Below, piece by piece: positions 45,315 to 54,844 of a stretch of DNA of 64,000 nucleotides. The notes under the pieces were generated by a model, which did not search any database, was not told the origin of the DNA, and was given only the letters and a program-made list of their open reading frames with translations. The stretch comes from Bacillus thermozeamaize (GTDB taxonomy: Bacteria > Bacillota > Bacilli > ZCTH02-B2). The stretch covers positions 1 to 64,000 of the forward strand of contig LZRT01000094.1 in the NCBI GenBank assembly GCA_002159075.1, given 5' to 3'. Position 1 is the stretch's first letter; each line of letters begins with the position of its first letter. The position numbers and the translations under genes are program-made.

Positions 45315-45843
45315 CCTGGATTTCGCAAGTAACATGTCATAAAAAATGAAAAAGGGCTCCTCATCTTTGGTAGAATGGGTGTTGAAACGTCATCAAACCA
45401 CCAAAGAAAGGAGCACCTTTAAGGTGAAGTCTATCACACCCATGAGCAAAATCAAGACCGAATTTTCATTCATGTATCAAGCCACTTCATGGAAAACACC
45501 ACGCCGGGTCGTGGTGATTCGCAAAGCGCAAATGTACGAGGACGACCAATCCCAATTGCTTCTGGATACGTGTTGGCAATACGAAGCGATGGTCACCAAT
45601 CTGGATTGGGAACCCATTGACATTTGGCGTTTCTACAACCAACGCTGCTGCATGGAAAACGCCATCAAAGAAGCCAAATATGGTTGACCTGGAAATGATT
45701 GAGCCCGGTTTCATGGGGAGGGGGAAAGTATACCTTTTTTCGGGTCAATATGGACTTCAGCTGGAAATTTCCCTGTTTCTTACAGTTGTTAAGAATTAAT
45801 CCCGTCATAGATTGACTTTCGTTAAGGACTTTCGAAATTCGGG
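45315..45843 (+). mobile_element. IS1380-family deletion derivative (529 bp, both ends kept)
   Basis: CCTGGATTTCGCAAGT (45315-45330) and ACTTTCGAAATTCGGG (45828-45843) are inverted repeats matching at 13 of 16 positions. In between, the transposase start (MSKIKTEFSF at 45442) is joined in frame through an internal deletion to the C-terminal part TPRRVVVIRK, YEAMVTNLDWEPIDIW and NQRCCMENAIKEAKYG, typical of IS1380 transposases. About 1.1 kb of a normal element is absent. A non-autonomous, MITE-like relic. Confidence 0.75.
45346..45687 (+). pseudogene. IS1380 transposase, internally deleted
   Basis: 113-codon open frame. Residues after the ATG at 45442 are transposase N-terminus, then the sequence jumps to the C-terminal catalytic Glu region (RCCMENAIKEAKYG). 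The frame ends early after KYG, so it cannot be an active enzyme. Confidence 0.75.
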
Positions 45844-45922
45844 ATAATGTGTTTTTCCACATGTTTAAACGTGCTAATCCGAACAATGCCGTTGCTCCTG
45901 AAATGAAGATTTCAGGATATGC

Positions 45923-47059
45923 TTAATGCGCCGGCGTCACGAGGCCATCCTCATTGATCCGGATGGTTGGCGACAGGCGATCCAAGCGCTCGAGGATCCG
46001 TTTCCGTTCAGTGTTGTTTTCTTGCAAATGGCGGATAAGCCCGAAATGGATTTTCCCCGGCCAAACCTTGACTCTTGCGATGTGGTCGGGAGCGAGCCGA
46101 ACGTCCAGGATGATCGTTTCGTTGGCGATTTCGTGCGTACTGGTGGTAAACACGAAATTGCCCAATGAGAACGCCGTCAATTGCTGGGGTTCTTTCCATT
46201 TCAACTCCTGCAGGACATGCGGATGAGAGCCGATGATCAGATCGGCGCCGACCGATACCAGTTTTTCTTCCAATTTCAGTTGGATTTCATTGGACGTTTC
46301 CGTATGTTCTTTCCCCCAATGCACATAGATAATTACATAATCCACCTTGGCATCCCATTGTTTAATCGTGCCCAGCAATGGTTCGTCCACGTAGGCGCTG
46401 GCCATGCCGGGCCGTTTCTCCCCTGCAACCCAGTCCGATGCCGGGATGACCCTCGATGCCCCAATGACGGCGAAAGATATGCCGTTGATCTCTTTGACGT
46501 ATGGCTGAAAGGCCTGCTCCAGATTTCGTCCCACTCCTACATAAGGGTAGCCCAGCCGGTCAAGGGCGTGCATCGTTTCCTCCAGTGGTCCGTCCATACC
46601 GTGGTTATTGGCCAGCGTGAAAAGGATCTTGCCTTTTAACGGTTCGAACAGTTGGAATCGATCAGGGGAGGTTTGAAAGGCATATTTTTTCTCCATGAGC
46701 CGACCGCTTGTTCCGACGGAGGTTTCCAAGTTTGCAATGACGAGATCGGCTTGTTTCAAGACCGGCAAAAATTCGGACAGCGGGTAGTCGTTTCCCTTTT
46801 TCTCCATTGTTTCGGCGACTTTCCCGGCCATCATCACATCGCCGACAAACATGAGGCGAACCGCGTTGGAATCATCGCGGTGTTGTTCTGCATCATGTTG
46901 TTCTGCGTTATCATGATCCCGGAGAGACTCCTGTTGCGGCGGTGTCGTTGTGTTTCTTGTTTGGTTCGGTGGTTGGAGGTTTGTCCTGTATTGACAGGAT
47001 GACAAACCCAACGCGATGAACAAAAGCGCCAGAAGAACCAGCAGCAATTTTTTCGACAT
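45923..47059 (-). CDS. CapA-family (PGA_cap) metallophosphatase-like lipoprotein
   Basis: 378 residues from the ATG at 47059 behind AAGGAG. A lipoprotein signal with LSSC (Cys near 22) is followed by a hydrophilic linker rich in Asn, His and Asp (AEQHDAEQHRDD), then the CapA domain: LMFVGDVMMAGKV, VIANLETSVG, LANNHGMDG, VIGASRVIPAS and IIGSHPHVLQEL, the metal-binding loops of calcineurin-like enzymes. CapA proteins are linked to poly-gamma-glutamate capsule, but no capB/C is nearby, so function is open. Divergent from the SDR gene. Confidence 0.85.
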   Translation of the reverse strand: MSKKLLLVLLALLFIALGLSSCQYRTNLQPPNQTRNTTTPPQQESLRDHDNAEQHDAEQHRDDSNAVRLMFVGDVMMAGKVAETMEKKGNDYPLSEFLPVLKQADLVIANLETSVGTSGRLMEKKYAFQTSPDRFQLFEPLKGKILFTLANNHGMDGPLEETMHALDRLGYPYVGVGRNLEQAFQPYVKEINGISFAVIGASRVIPASDWVAGEKRPGMASAYVDEPLLGTIKQWDAKVDYVIIYVHWGKEHTETSNEIQLKLEEKLVSVGADLIIGSHPHVLQELKWKEPQQLTAFSLGNFVFTTSTHEIANETIILDVRLAPDHIARVKVWPGKIHFGLIRHLQENNTERKRILERLDRLSPTIRINEDGLVTPAH

Positions 47060-47173
47060 CTGGTTGCTCCTTGTCTTTCGGCTTTTGTAGTATAGTGTAT
47101 CACAACCGATCATGATTGTCGAATTTTGCAAAAAACGAAAAAAATAGATTTACAGTCATGGGAGGAAAAGAGC

Positions 47174-47923
47174 ATGAAGTTCCGGGATCAGGTCGTCATC
47201 GTGACAGGCGCGGGGAAGGGGATTGGGCGGCAGATTGCGTTTCGTTACGCGGAAAAGGGGGCCAGGGTGGTTGTTGCAGATGTGGATGTCCAGGCCGGAG
47301 AATCCACGGTCCAGCACATCAGGGACAAAGGCTGTGAAAGCATCTTTGTGCCGGTCGATGTTCGCGTACCGGATGATGTTTGCCGTCTGATGGAGCAGGC
47401 GGTGAATGCGTACGGGCAAGTCGACATCCTCATCAACAACGCCGGTGTCTCCCGCTTTAAACCCGTCTTTGATTTAACCGTGGATGAATGGGATGACGTG
47501 ATTCACACCAATTTGAGGGGGGTGTTTCTTTGCGCGAGGGAGGCCGCCAAGCATATGCGCAACAATCGCCACGGCGGTTCGATTGTCAATATCGCCTCGA
47601 CGCGAGCCCTGATGTCCGAGCCCCATTCTGAGGCGTACGCTGCTTCCAAGGGAGGCATCGTGGCATTGACCCATGCATTGGCGGTTTCATTGAGCGAGTA
47701 CCGGATCCGGGTCAATTGCATCAGTCCCGGCTGGATCGAAACGGGAGATTATGATGCGCTGAGGCAGGTGGATCATGAGCAGCATCCGGCCAAAAGGGTG
47801 GGCAGGCCGGATGATGTTGTCCGGGCATGTTTCTATCTCACTGATCCGGAGAATGATTTTGTCACGGGCGTTAACCTGATTGTCGATGGCGGCATGACGA
47901 GGAAGATGATCTACGTGGAGTGA
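47174..47923 (+). CDS. Short-chain dehydrogenase/reductase
   Basis: NAD(P)-dependent oxidoreductase, 249 residues. TGAGKGIG near residue 10 (cofactor loop), DVDV near 35 (Asp suggesting NAD preference), NNAG near 86, and catalytic SIVNIAS with YAASKGG near 155. The C-terminus has the usual PxDV...VDGG. The start at 47174 follows GGGAGG. Substrate unknown. The last 25 bases, including the stop, are tandemly repeated just behind the gene (47924-47952). Confidence 0.9.
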   Translation: MKFRDQVVIVTGAGKGIGRQIAFRYAEKGARVVVADVDVQAGESTVQHIRDKGCESIFVPVDVRVPDDVCRLMEQAVNAYGQVDILINNAGVSRFKPVFDLTVDEWDDVIHTNLRGVFLCAREAAKHMRNNRHGGSIVNIASTRALMSEPHSEAYAASKGGIVALTHALAVSLSEYRIRVNCISPGWIETGDYDALRQVDHEQHPAKRVGRPDDVVRACFYLTDPENDFVTGVNLIVDGGMTRKMIYVE

Positions 47924-48098
47924 TTGAGAAAGATGATCTATGTGGATTGATGTAGAGAATAGTGGTGGTTGGCGACGCCATCGCGCCGCACAAATCCGGG
48001 CCTGAGTCGTGAACGTGATGTGGTGGGGCTCAAATGGTACGGATAGACTTGGTATGGACAGACTGCTGTTACAGACTACTGTTGCATTGCCGTTGCAG

Positions 48099-49904
48099 CT
48101 AGGACTGGGCTGCCGTTGCCTGGGCGGCATGCAGCTGCTGCTGCGCCAGCTTCCTGTACAGAGCATGCGTGGCCATCAGTTCCTCGTGTGTTCCTTTTCC
48201 GGTGATCCGTCCCCCCTCCAGGACGAGGATCTGATCTGCTTCCACCACGGTGGAAAGCCGGTGCGCGATGATCAGCGTGGTTCTGCCTTTCATCAGGTTT
48301 CTCAACGCCTGCTGAACGTACATTTCCGATTCGCTGTCCAGATTGGAGGTCGCCTCATCAAGCAAGAGGATTTTGGGGTTCCGGAGCAAAGCTCTCGCGA
48401 TGGCGATCCGCTGCCTTTGTCCCCCGGACAGTTTGATCCCCCTTTCGCCCACTTCGGTCTCGTACCCATCAGGCAGACGCTCGATGAATTCGGCGGCGTT
48501 GGCCAGCTGGGCCGCCCACCTGATTTCCTCCTCATCCACTTCTCTGTCGATTCCATAGCAAATGTTTTCCCGAATCGTCCCCGACATGATCGGGCTATCC
48601 TGTGAGACATAACCGATCGCCCTGCGCCAGGTGGTCAGATCGATTTCCTCAATCGGCAAGTGTCCCAGGCGGATTTCTCCTTCAATGGGGGTGTAAAAGC
48701 GTTCGATCAATGAAAAGATGGTGGTTTTACCGCCGCCGCTTGGTCCCACGATGGCGACGGTTTCACCTGGCTTGACGGTAAATTCAATCTCCTGGAGGAC
48801 CGGCTTGCCCTCCTCGTAGAAGAAGCTGACCCGGTCAAAGACCAGCGCTTCGTCGAAGGGGAGAGGCGCTGTCCGCTTTCCGCCCGTTTCACGCGGCAGG
48901 GCGAGCAACTGCTGAATTCTTTCGGTGGCGCCCATCGCTTTTTGGAAAGCGGTAAAAAAGGAGGCCATTTGCGTAAAGGGAACGATGATTTGAAACATGT
49001 AGATGATGATGGCGACGAGCGATCCGGCCGTCAGCGCCCCTGAAGCGACACGGACGCCGCCGTAGCCGATCAGAATCACCAGGACCAGCATCATGATCGT
49101 GGTCATCAGCGGCGAGATGAAGGCCATCACTTTGGCTTCTTTCAGGCCAAAGGCGAAGAGTTGTTGCATGCTTTGCTTTCCGCGTCGTCTTTCAAGGGTC
49201 TCGGCGTTGTGGGATTTGACCAGGCGGATGTCGCCCAGGACACGGCCCAGATTGGCGCTGAGGGAGGCCATTTCATCCTGGGTGCGTTTGGAAATCCGGT
49301 ACATTTGGTTGCCGAGGGGCAGAAGCACCAGGAGGGACAACGGCACCGCAATAAACATGATCAGGGTCATTTGCCAGTCCATGATGAAGAGGAGAATGAC
49401 CGACCCGATAATGGAGATACTCCCGGATACGAAGCTGATCAGATGATCGGTGATCAGCGTTTTTACCGTGTTGGTATCCTGGGTGATGCGGCTCATCGTT
49501 TCCCCGGATTGATGCTTGTCAAAGTAGGGGATGGGCAGGCTCAGGACGTGATTCCACAGCCGTTCCCGGATGTTGCGGACAAAGCTTTCTCCAATATAGG
49601 TCATGAAGTAATAGGATAAGCCGCCGGAGACGGTCTGCAGCAAAAAGGCGGCGAGGAGCCACAGCATCATTTGAAGTTCCAGACCGGATGCGGTCATGAG
49701 GTCGACAAGCCGTTTGGTAAACAGGGGGACCACCAGCCCCGCTGCGGCTTCAAGCAGACTGAACACAACCGCGATGACGAAGAGCCGCTTAACGGGTTTG
49801 CCGATCGTTAACAATTGGAAAAAAGAAGACAGGTTTTTGCCGGTTTTCAACGGGTCATTCGATGGAACATTCAATGGTTCATTCCATGTGTCGTAAGTTT
49901 CCAT
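48099..49904 (-). CDS. ABC multidrug-type exporter, half-transporter (BmrA-like)
   Basis: 601 residues from the ATG at 49904 behind GAAGGAGGG. Six membrane helices (about 35-310) of the ABC exporter type 1 are followed by a nucleotide-binding domain: Walker A GPSGGGKTT, Q-loop YVSQDSPIMSGTIREN, signature LSGGQRQR, Walker B ILLLDEATSNLD, H-loop IAHRLSTV. Complete homodimer-type exporter. It resembles BmrA/YvcC, which pump hydrophobic drugs or lipids. No partner genes nearby. Confidence 0.93.
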   Translation of the reverse strand: METYDTWNEPLNVPSNDPLKTGKNLSSFFQLLTIGKPVKRLFVIAVVFSLLEAAAGLVVPLFTKRLVDLMTASGLELQMMLWLLAAFLLQTVSGGLSYYFMTYIGESFVRNIRERLWNHVLSLPIPYFDKHQSGETMSRITQDTNTVKTLITDHLISFVSGSISIIGSVILLFIMDWQMTLIMFIAVPLSLLVLLPLGNQMYRISKRTQDEMASLSANLGRVLGDIRLVKSHNAETLERRRGKQSMQQLFAFGLKEAKVMAFISPLMTTIMMLVLVILIGYGGVRVASGALTAGSLVAIIIYMFQIIVPFTQMASFFTAFQKAMGATERIQQLLALPRETGGKRTAPLPFDEALVFDRVSFFYEEGKPVLQEIEFTVKPGETVAIVGPSGGGKTTIFSLIERFYTPIEGEIRLGHLPIEEIDLTTWRRAIGYVSQDSPIMSGTIRENICYGIDREVDEEEIRWAAQLANAAEFIERLPDGYETEVGERGIKLSGGQRQRIAIARALLRNPKILLLDEATSNLDSESEMYVQQALRNLMKGRTTLIIAHRLSTVVEADQILVLEGGRITGKGTHEELMATHALYRKLAQQQLHAAQATAAQS

Positions 49905-50183
49905 GACGCTCCCTCCTTCACGCAAAGTACATGGCGATGACCTTCGTCCAATGACGTTCATATCCATTATGACACACTTTATCGCCCTTTTTGAATTCAG
50001 AGAGAAAAAGAGCGAGGCGACCGCCGGCGGCGCAATTGCCTGTTCAATCATTCTGGGTTTGCGTTATAGTAATAACAAAATACGGTTCCTGCGCTGGTTG
50101 GCTGCCCTCATGGCTGCGATGGTGGGCAACCGTTTTGTTTCGTGCGTTCTCAGTAGAATGGGGTGAAAAGGAGGGACGTGGCA

Positions 50184-51515
50184 GTGAAGATCATCTCGAT
50201 CGAACCGACCCCGAGTCCCAATGTGATGAAGCTGAATCTGGACGAACATCTTCCGCCCGGCCAGAGGTGGACATTTACGCAGGAAAACCTTGCGGCGGCA
50301 CCGGAGTTGTTCCGGAAGCTTCTGGCCATTCCCGGCGTGAAGAGCCTGTTCCGCACCGCCGATTTCCTGTCGGTGGAACGCAAAGCGAAAGCCGATTGGC
50401 AGGCGATTCTCTCTAAGGTGAGTGAGATTTTCGACGAGATGGCGGATGCGGGGGGAAGGCCGGGCAGTGGCGCACTGCCCGCCCAGGAACCGGATGCAGG
50501 CGGAGCATCACTGGAAGCGCCGGCGTCACCGGACGCATCGTCATCACCGGACGCGTCAGCATCACCCGGCGCGCCGGCCGATCCGGATTCATCTGCAACG
50601 GGCGGGATGAACGGCGAGGAGGAACGCTGGCGCGAAGTGCAGGTCTATGTCCAGATTTTGATGGGCATTCCCACCCAAGTGAAGCTGGTGGCAGGAAAGG
50701 AGGAACGGCGCGTCGCCTTGCCGGAGCGGTTTTTAGCCGCGGCGATGGAGGCTCAGCGCGCTGTCCCGGGCAATGCCATCCTGCAACGGCGGTGGGAAGA
50801 GCAGGGCTTGCGTTACGGCAGCCTGGAAGAGGTGGCGGATCAGGTTGTGCAAGAACTGGTGGCTGCCTATGATGAAGCAAGGCTGCGGCAACTGGTGCAG
50901 CATGCCCGCCACCCGGAGACGGAGGAGGACACAACAAGCATGACCGCCTCTTCGCTGTCCGAAGCGCTCGCCGATCCCGACTGGAAAAAGCGGTATGCCG
51001 CCCTGCAGCGGATGGAGTTGACGGAAGACAAGCTGCCCGTGCTGGTTTCCGCGCTCAAAGACAGCCATCCCTCAATTCGGCGGCTGGCCGTCGCCTATTT
51101 GGGGGCGTTGGGCAGCGAGAAGGCGTTGCCGTATCTCATCGATGCCTTGCAGGATCCTTCGGTGGCCATCCGCCGGACGGCGGGTGATGCCTTGTCCGAT
51201 CTGGGGAGTCCGAAGGCGATTGCAGCGATGACCAAGGCCCTTTTCGATCCCAACAAGCTGGTGCGCTGGCGGGCAGCCCGCTTCCTGTACGAAGTGGGGG
51301 ATGAGTCGGCTTTGCCCGCGTTGCGGCGTGCGCAGGAAGATCCGGAGTTTGAGGTCCGGATGCAAGTCAAGATGGCCATCGAGCGGATTGAACGCGGCGA
51401 GGCGGCCAGCGGCACGGTGTGGCAGCAGATGACGCGCCTCCGCCAGGAACGCGGGAATGGGCAGGACTCCACCCAAACGTTGGAAGAGAAAAAGGAAACA
51501 CGGGGAAGCGAATGA
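50184..51515 (+). CDS. CvfC-like protein: Nfu N-terminal domain plus HEAT repeats
   Basis: 443 residues from the GTG at 50184, nine bases behind AAGGAGG. IISIEPTPSPNVMKLNLDEH, then GVKSLFRTADFLSVERK is an Nfu/NifU N-terminal domain. A low-complexity Ala/Ser/Pro/Asp linker with repeated SPDAS units (about residues 95-145) follows, then a middle domain (VQVYVQILMGIPTQVKLVAG), then four or more HEAT/PBS repeats from about 255 (LPVLVSALKDSHPSIRRLAV, LPYLIDALQDPSVAIRRTAG, KAIAAMTKALFDPNKLVRWR). This is the layout of the conserved virulence factor C/YpgR family. Molecular role unclear. Confidence 0.85.
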   Translation: MKIISIEPTPSPNVMKLNLDEHLPPGQRWTFTQENLAAAPELFRKLLAIPGVKSLFRTADFLSVERKAKADWQAILSKVSEIFDEMADAGGRPGSGALPAQEPDAGGASLEAPASPDASSSPDASASPGAPADPDSSATGGMNGEEERWREVQVYVQILMGIPTQVKLVAGKEERRVALPERFLAAAMEAQRAVPGNAILQRRWEEQGLRYGSLEEVADQVVQELVAAYDEARLRQLVQHARHPETEEDTTSMTASSLSEALADPDWKKRYAALQRMELTEDKLPVLVSALKDSHPSIRRLAVAYLGALGSEKALPYLIDALQDPSVAIRRTAGDALSDLGSPKAIAAMTKALFDPNKLVRWRAARFLYEVGDESALPALRRAQEDPEFEVRMQVKMAIERIERGEAASGTVWQQMTRLRQERGNGQDSTQTLEEKKETRGSE

Positions 51516-51627
51516 AGGACAGACAAACAAAGAGCACTGGCGAAAATCGATGGCTGGAACATATGATATAGAAACAAATGAAGCGAACCTGATAAAGCAG
51601 AACATAATGAAAAGGGAGGGGGCATGG

Positions 51628-52617
51628 TTGAGCGGTTTACATCGAGTCCTGGTGGAACAGGTGCAGGACCGATTGAAGCAGGAGACCGGGGCTGCTGTCA
51701 GACTGGAGAAGGTGGTTCCTGTTGGAGGAGGCAGTATCAATCAGGCTTACCGTCTGGAGACGACGGCAGGCCCTTTTTTTCTGAAGGTCAGGGAGGATGC
51801 GCCGCCGGCTTTTTTCTGCAGGGAGGCGGATGGATTGCGCCGGTTGCGTGAAGCGGGCGCCCAGGTGCCGGAAGTGGTTGCCGTATCGGACCAGGCTGAT
51901 CCGGGAACGGGAGCGAATCGTGGGGATGGCGCAACGTCCTCGGATGACCAGTACAGGCAGGATGCCGGACGGGATGCCGGGCCGAAAGGCCACGGCGCCT
52001 CCTTCCTGATATTGGAATGGATGCCGAGAGGCAGCTGGACGCCGTCCCGGATGCGGGAGTTGGGGCGGCAACTGGCATTGGTCCACCGCAAGACAGAGGA
52101 GGCATACGGTCTGGAGGTGGACAACTTTATCGGGCTCCTGCCCCAGTCCAACCGCCGATCCGCCGATTGGCCGGACTTCTACCGGGAACAGCGCCTCGGC
52201 GTGCAATGGCGGTTTGCGCTGAAAATGGGAAGGATTGCCCCTTCCTCCTTGCGTGCAAAGCGGTTGGAGCGGTTGCTGGAGAGGCTGGATGAATGGCTGC
52301 CTGCCAGGCCGCCCGCTTCGGTGTTGCATGGTGATCTCTGGTCGGGTAACGTGCTGCCGGCAGCGGATGGCCGGAACCTTCTGATCGATCCGGCCGTGTA
52401 TGCGGGACACCGGGAGGTGGATCTGGCCTTTTCGGAGTATTTTGGCGGGTTTTCCCGGGAGTTTTACGAGGGGTATGAGGAAGTGTATCCGCTGGATTCT
52501 GCCTATGAGGATCGGAAGCCGCTTTATCAATTGTACTACATCTTGGTTCACCTGAACCTGTTCGGAGAGGCTTATGGGCCCGCGGTGGATGCCGTGTTGC
52601 AAAGGTATGTGGGATAA
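51628..52617 (+). CDS. Fructosamine/ketosamine-3-kinase family protein
   Basis: Small-molecule kinase that phosphorylates ketosamines on glycated proteins or related sugars. About 329 residues from the TTG at 51628 behind GGGAGGGGG, giving the normal N-terminus. GGGSINQAYRLETTAGPFFL and KVRED (ATP-binding Lys) start the fold; LILEWMPRGSW is the hinge; VLHGDLWSGNVL and LIDPAVYAGHREVDLAFSEY are the catalytic and metal-binding loops. An insert of about 25 residues (DQADPGTGANRGDGATSSDD) occupies the N-lobe. It lies 110 bases after the CvfC-like gene and is followed by a terminator. Confidence 0.88.
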   Translation: MSGLHRVLVEQVQDRLKQETGAAVRLEKVVPVGGGSINQAYRLETTAGPFFLKVREDAPPAFFCREADGLRRLREAGAQVPEVVAVSDQADPGTGANRGDGATSSDDQYRQDAGRDAGPKGHGASFLILEWMPRGSWTPSRMRELGRQLALVHRKTEEAYGLEVDNFIGLLPQSNRRSADWPDFYREQRLGVQWRFALKMGRIAPSSLRAKRLERLLERLDEWLPARPPASVLHGDLWSGNVLPAADGRNLLIDPAVYAGHREVDLAFSEYFGGFSREFYEGYEEVYPLDSAYEDRKPLYQLYYILVHLNLFGEAYGPAVDAVLQRYVG

Positions 52618-52648
52618 TAACAACATCATTTTCTATAAATGGCAAGGT

Positions 52649-52678
52649 GCTGTCTCAAATGGCTGAGACAGCTTTTTT
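52649..52678 (+). terminator. Intrinsic terminator after the fructosamine kinase gene
   Basis: GCTGTCTCA (52649-52657), loop AATGGC, TGAGACAGC (52664-52672), then TTTTTT. A strong hairpin. Confidence 0.92.
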
Positions 52679-52793
52679 GTGGCTGCACACGGTCGTACGT
52701 GCGTAGAATATTTCGCTCTTTTTTGTCATATGAGTTTAGATATCTCGCAATCTTTATCTTTTGTTCAGCCAATGAAAAGAGGAGGTGGGACGC

Positions 52794-53063
52794 GTGTTCA
52801 TCAGTCAACGGGACAAAATCTGGCTGCTGGTGGCGGTGCTGTGGGCCATTCTCTTTTTGGGCCCAGGACTGCTGCTTTTTAATTTTGATGTCACCGTGTT
52901 TGGCATGCCTTTGCTGTGGGTGGGTGCCATTTTCGGATGGCTGACGGGAATCGTTTTGGTGTATGTCGCGGGCTACAAATTGTCCTGCACCAATGTGGAG
53001 ATTCCGGAAGAACATTATGAAAAACCCTATGAAGTCAGTTCATCCGATGGCTTCAAGGCCTGA
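52794..53063 (+). CDS. Small membrane protein (DUF3311-like) partner of the symporter
   Basis: 89 residues from the GTG at 52794, eight bases behind GGAGG. Two membrane segments (about 10-28 and 36-62, with GMPLLWVGAIFGWLTGIVLV) and a polar tail. Such proteins regularly precede sodium:solute symporters and are thought to be small accessory subunits. The symporter starts 55 bases downstream. Family name from size and context. Confidence 0.75.
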   Translation: MFISQRDKIWLLVAVLWAILFLGPGLLLFNFDVTVFGMPLLWVGAIFGWLTGIVLVYVAGYKLSCTNVEIPEEHYEKPYEVSSSDGFKA

Positions 53064-53118
53064 GCGGCATTCCAGGCGGAACCAGGCGGAACAACGGGAG
53101 AGAAAGGAGTGAAGGCTT

Positions 53119-54648
53119 GTGGAATCCTTTACCATGTGGCTGCTGGTTGCTGTCATCGTATATTGGTTGTTTTGCATTCTCGTCGGTGTGTTCAGTTACC
53201 GCAAAGGGAGCATTGATCCGACGGAGTATTTTCTCGCCGGGCGAAGCCTGGGGCCGATCATTCTGGGATTGTCCATGCTGGCAACGGTTCAGAGTGCCTG
53301 GCTGATGCTCGGGCATCAGGGGCAGGCCGGAGCTGTAGGTTTGGCTTATGTGAGCAATTATTCCCATATTATTCTCATGTCGATGGTGGCCCTGTTTTTC
53401 TTCGGACAGCAGTGGTTGTTGGGGAAAAAATTTGGTTTTATCACGCCAGGTGAGATGTTTGGCGCCTATTACGGGAATCTGACGCGCATCCTGATGGTCA
53501 TCCTGGGCGTGCTGTATGTCATCCCATACAGTGCCATGCAGTTGATTGGCGGCGGGACCGTGTTTGAGGTGTTGACCGGAGGGACGATCAACTATACGTT
53601 CGGGGCCATCCTGATGTCTGCAGTCGTCGTGATTTACGTCTTCCTCGGAGGGTTGCGGGCCGCGGCCATTACCGACACGTTTCAGGGGACGCTCCTTGTG
53701 ATCGGGATTTTTGTCCTGGCCGGCGTGGTGCTGGCCCATGTTCCGGGAGGATTTGCCGGGGTTCTGCAGGGCATTCAGGAGTTGCCGCAAAGCTGGCGCC
53801 TGCTGCCCGGAGAAAACGGCGGATGGGGATGGCCATTTGTCCTGACGTATGCCATCGCCGTGGTGGGGATTTACACCTCGCCGGTCTACACCATGTGGGC
53901 GTTCAGCGCCCGGTCGCCCCGCATCTTTCGCTGGCAACTGCTCGTGATTATGTCCTTGGTTGCAGGTTTTTACTATTTCATCCTCTCTCCGATTATCGGC
54001 GGCGGCGGTCGTGTGCTTTTTGGCGCGCTGGAAAATCCAGATTCCCTGACGCCGCTGATCATGGCGGAGTTGATGCCGACCGGCCTGGCCTTGTTGACAG
54101 CGATTGCCATCTTTGCCGCGATGAACTCGACGGCAGATGCCTATCTGGCATCCATCAGCTCTCTCCTCTCGCGGGACATTTACAAACCGTACATCAACAA
54201 GGAGGCGACGCCCAAACAGCAGGTCAATTTCGGGCGGTTCATGGTGGTACTTGTGGTGGTGATCGGCCTGTTTTTCGCGATGACGACACGGGATGTGATA
54301 GCCTTGATTGGCGGCTTGGCCACCTCGTTTGGCTTGCAGACCGTGCCGGCCCTTTTGGGTTTGCTTTACTGGCGCCGCCTGACGCCCGCGGGGGTGAATG
54401 CCGGGCTTGTTGCGGGGATGATCACCGTATATTTAACCTATCAAGTGTGGCCTTACCCACTCGGGGTCCATTCGGGAGTCTGGGCGCTGGCGGCCAATTT
54501 GTTGGTCGCCTACCTGGTCAGTTTGTTTACGCCACCCGTCCCGGCAGCGAAGCAGCAGCAGTTCCGTGCCGTACTGCAAGAAGGGCAGAGGGTTTACCAA
54601 GAGCGGGAGGCAAGGGGCCTGAACAAACTCCGTATCTTTTCAAGGTAA
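53119..54648 (+). CDS. Sodium:solute symporter (SSS family)
   Basis: 509 residues with about 13 membrane helices. FLAGRSLGPIILGLSMLATV with QSAWLMLGHQGQAG near 38-72 covers the first sodium-binding region; AAMNSTADAYLASISSLLSR near 330 is the SSS signature (SxxAD variant). Substrate probably an organic acid, amino acid or pantothenate-like compound; it cannot be fixed from sequence. The start is a GTG behind AAAGGAG. Operon with the DUF3311-like gene. Confidence 0.9.
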   Translation: MESFTMWLLVAVIVYWLFCILVGVFSYRKGSIDPTEYFLAGRSLGPIILGLSMLATVQSAWLMLGHQGQAGAVGLAYVSNYSHIILMSMVALFFFGQQWLLGKKFGFITPGEMFGAYYGNLTRILMVILGVLYVIPYSAMQLIGGGTVFEVLTGGTINYTFGAILMSAVVVIYVFLGGLRAAAITDTFQGTLLVIGIFVLAGVVLAHVPGGFAGVLQGIQELPQSWRLLPGENGGWGWPFVLTYAIAVVGIYTSPVYTMWAFSARSPRIFRWQLLVIMSLVAGFYYFILSPIIGGGGRVLFGALENPDSLTPLIMAELMPTGLALLTAIAIFAAMNSTADAYLASISSLLSRDIYKPYINKEATPKQQVNFGRFMVVLVVVIGLFFAMTTRDVIALIGGLATSFGLQTVPALLGLLYWRRLTPAGVNAGLVAGMITVYLTYQVWPYPLGVHSGVWALAANLLVAYLVSLFTPPVPAAKQQQFRAVLQEGQRVYQEREARGLNKLRIFSR

Positions 54649-54696
54649 TGCGTCAAGGGAATACGGGTCTTTTCAAGGCAAGGCCCGGCTTTCAAG

Positions 54697-54737
54697 CGCC
54701 TTTCTGTTTGAATAGACAGACAGAAAGGCGTTTTTTT
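54697..54737 (+). terminator. Intrinsic terminator after the symporter
   Basis: CGCCTTTCTGT (54697-54707) pairs perfectly with ACAGAAAGGCG (54720-54730), followed by TTTTTTT. Confidence 0.93.
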
Positions 54738-54844
54738 GATGATCTTCACGATAGTTGCCGATAAATTGCATTATTTCGGCGAGAGAAGGGGACATTATTC
54801 AGGAACGGAGAAAAATCACTGACGTCGTTGGGAGGTCATCGTTT

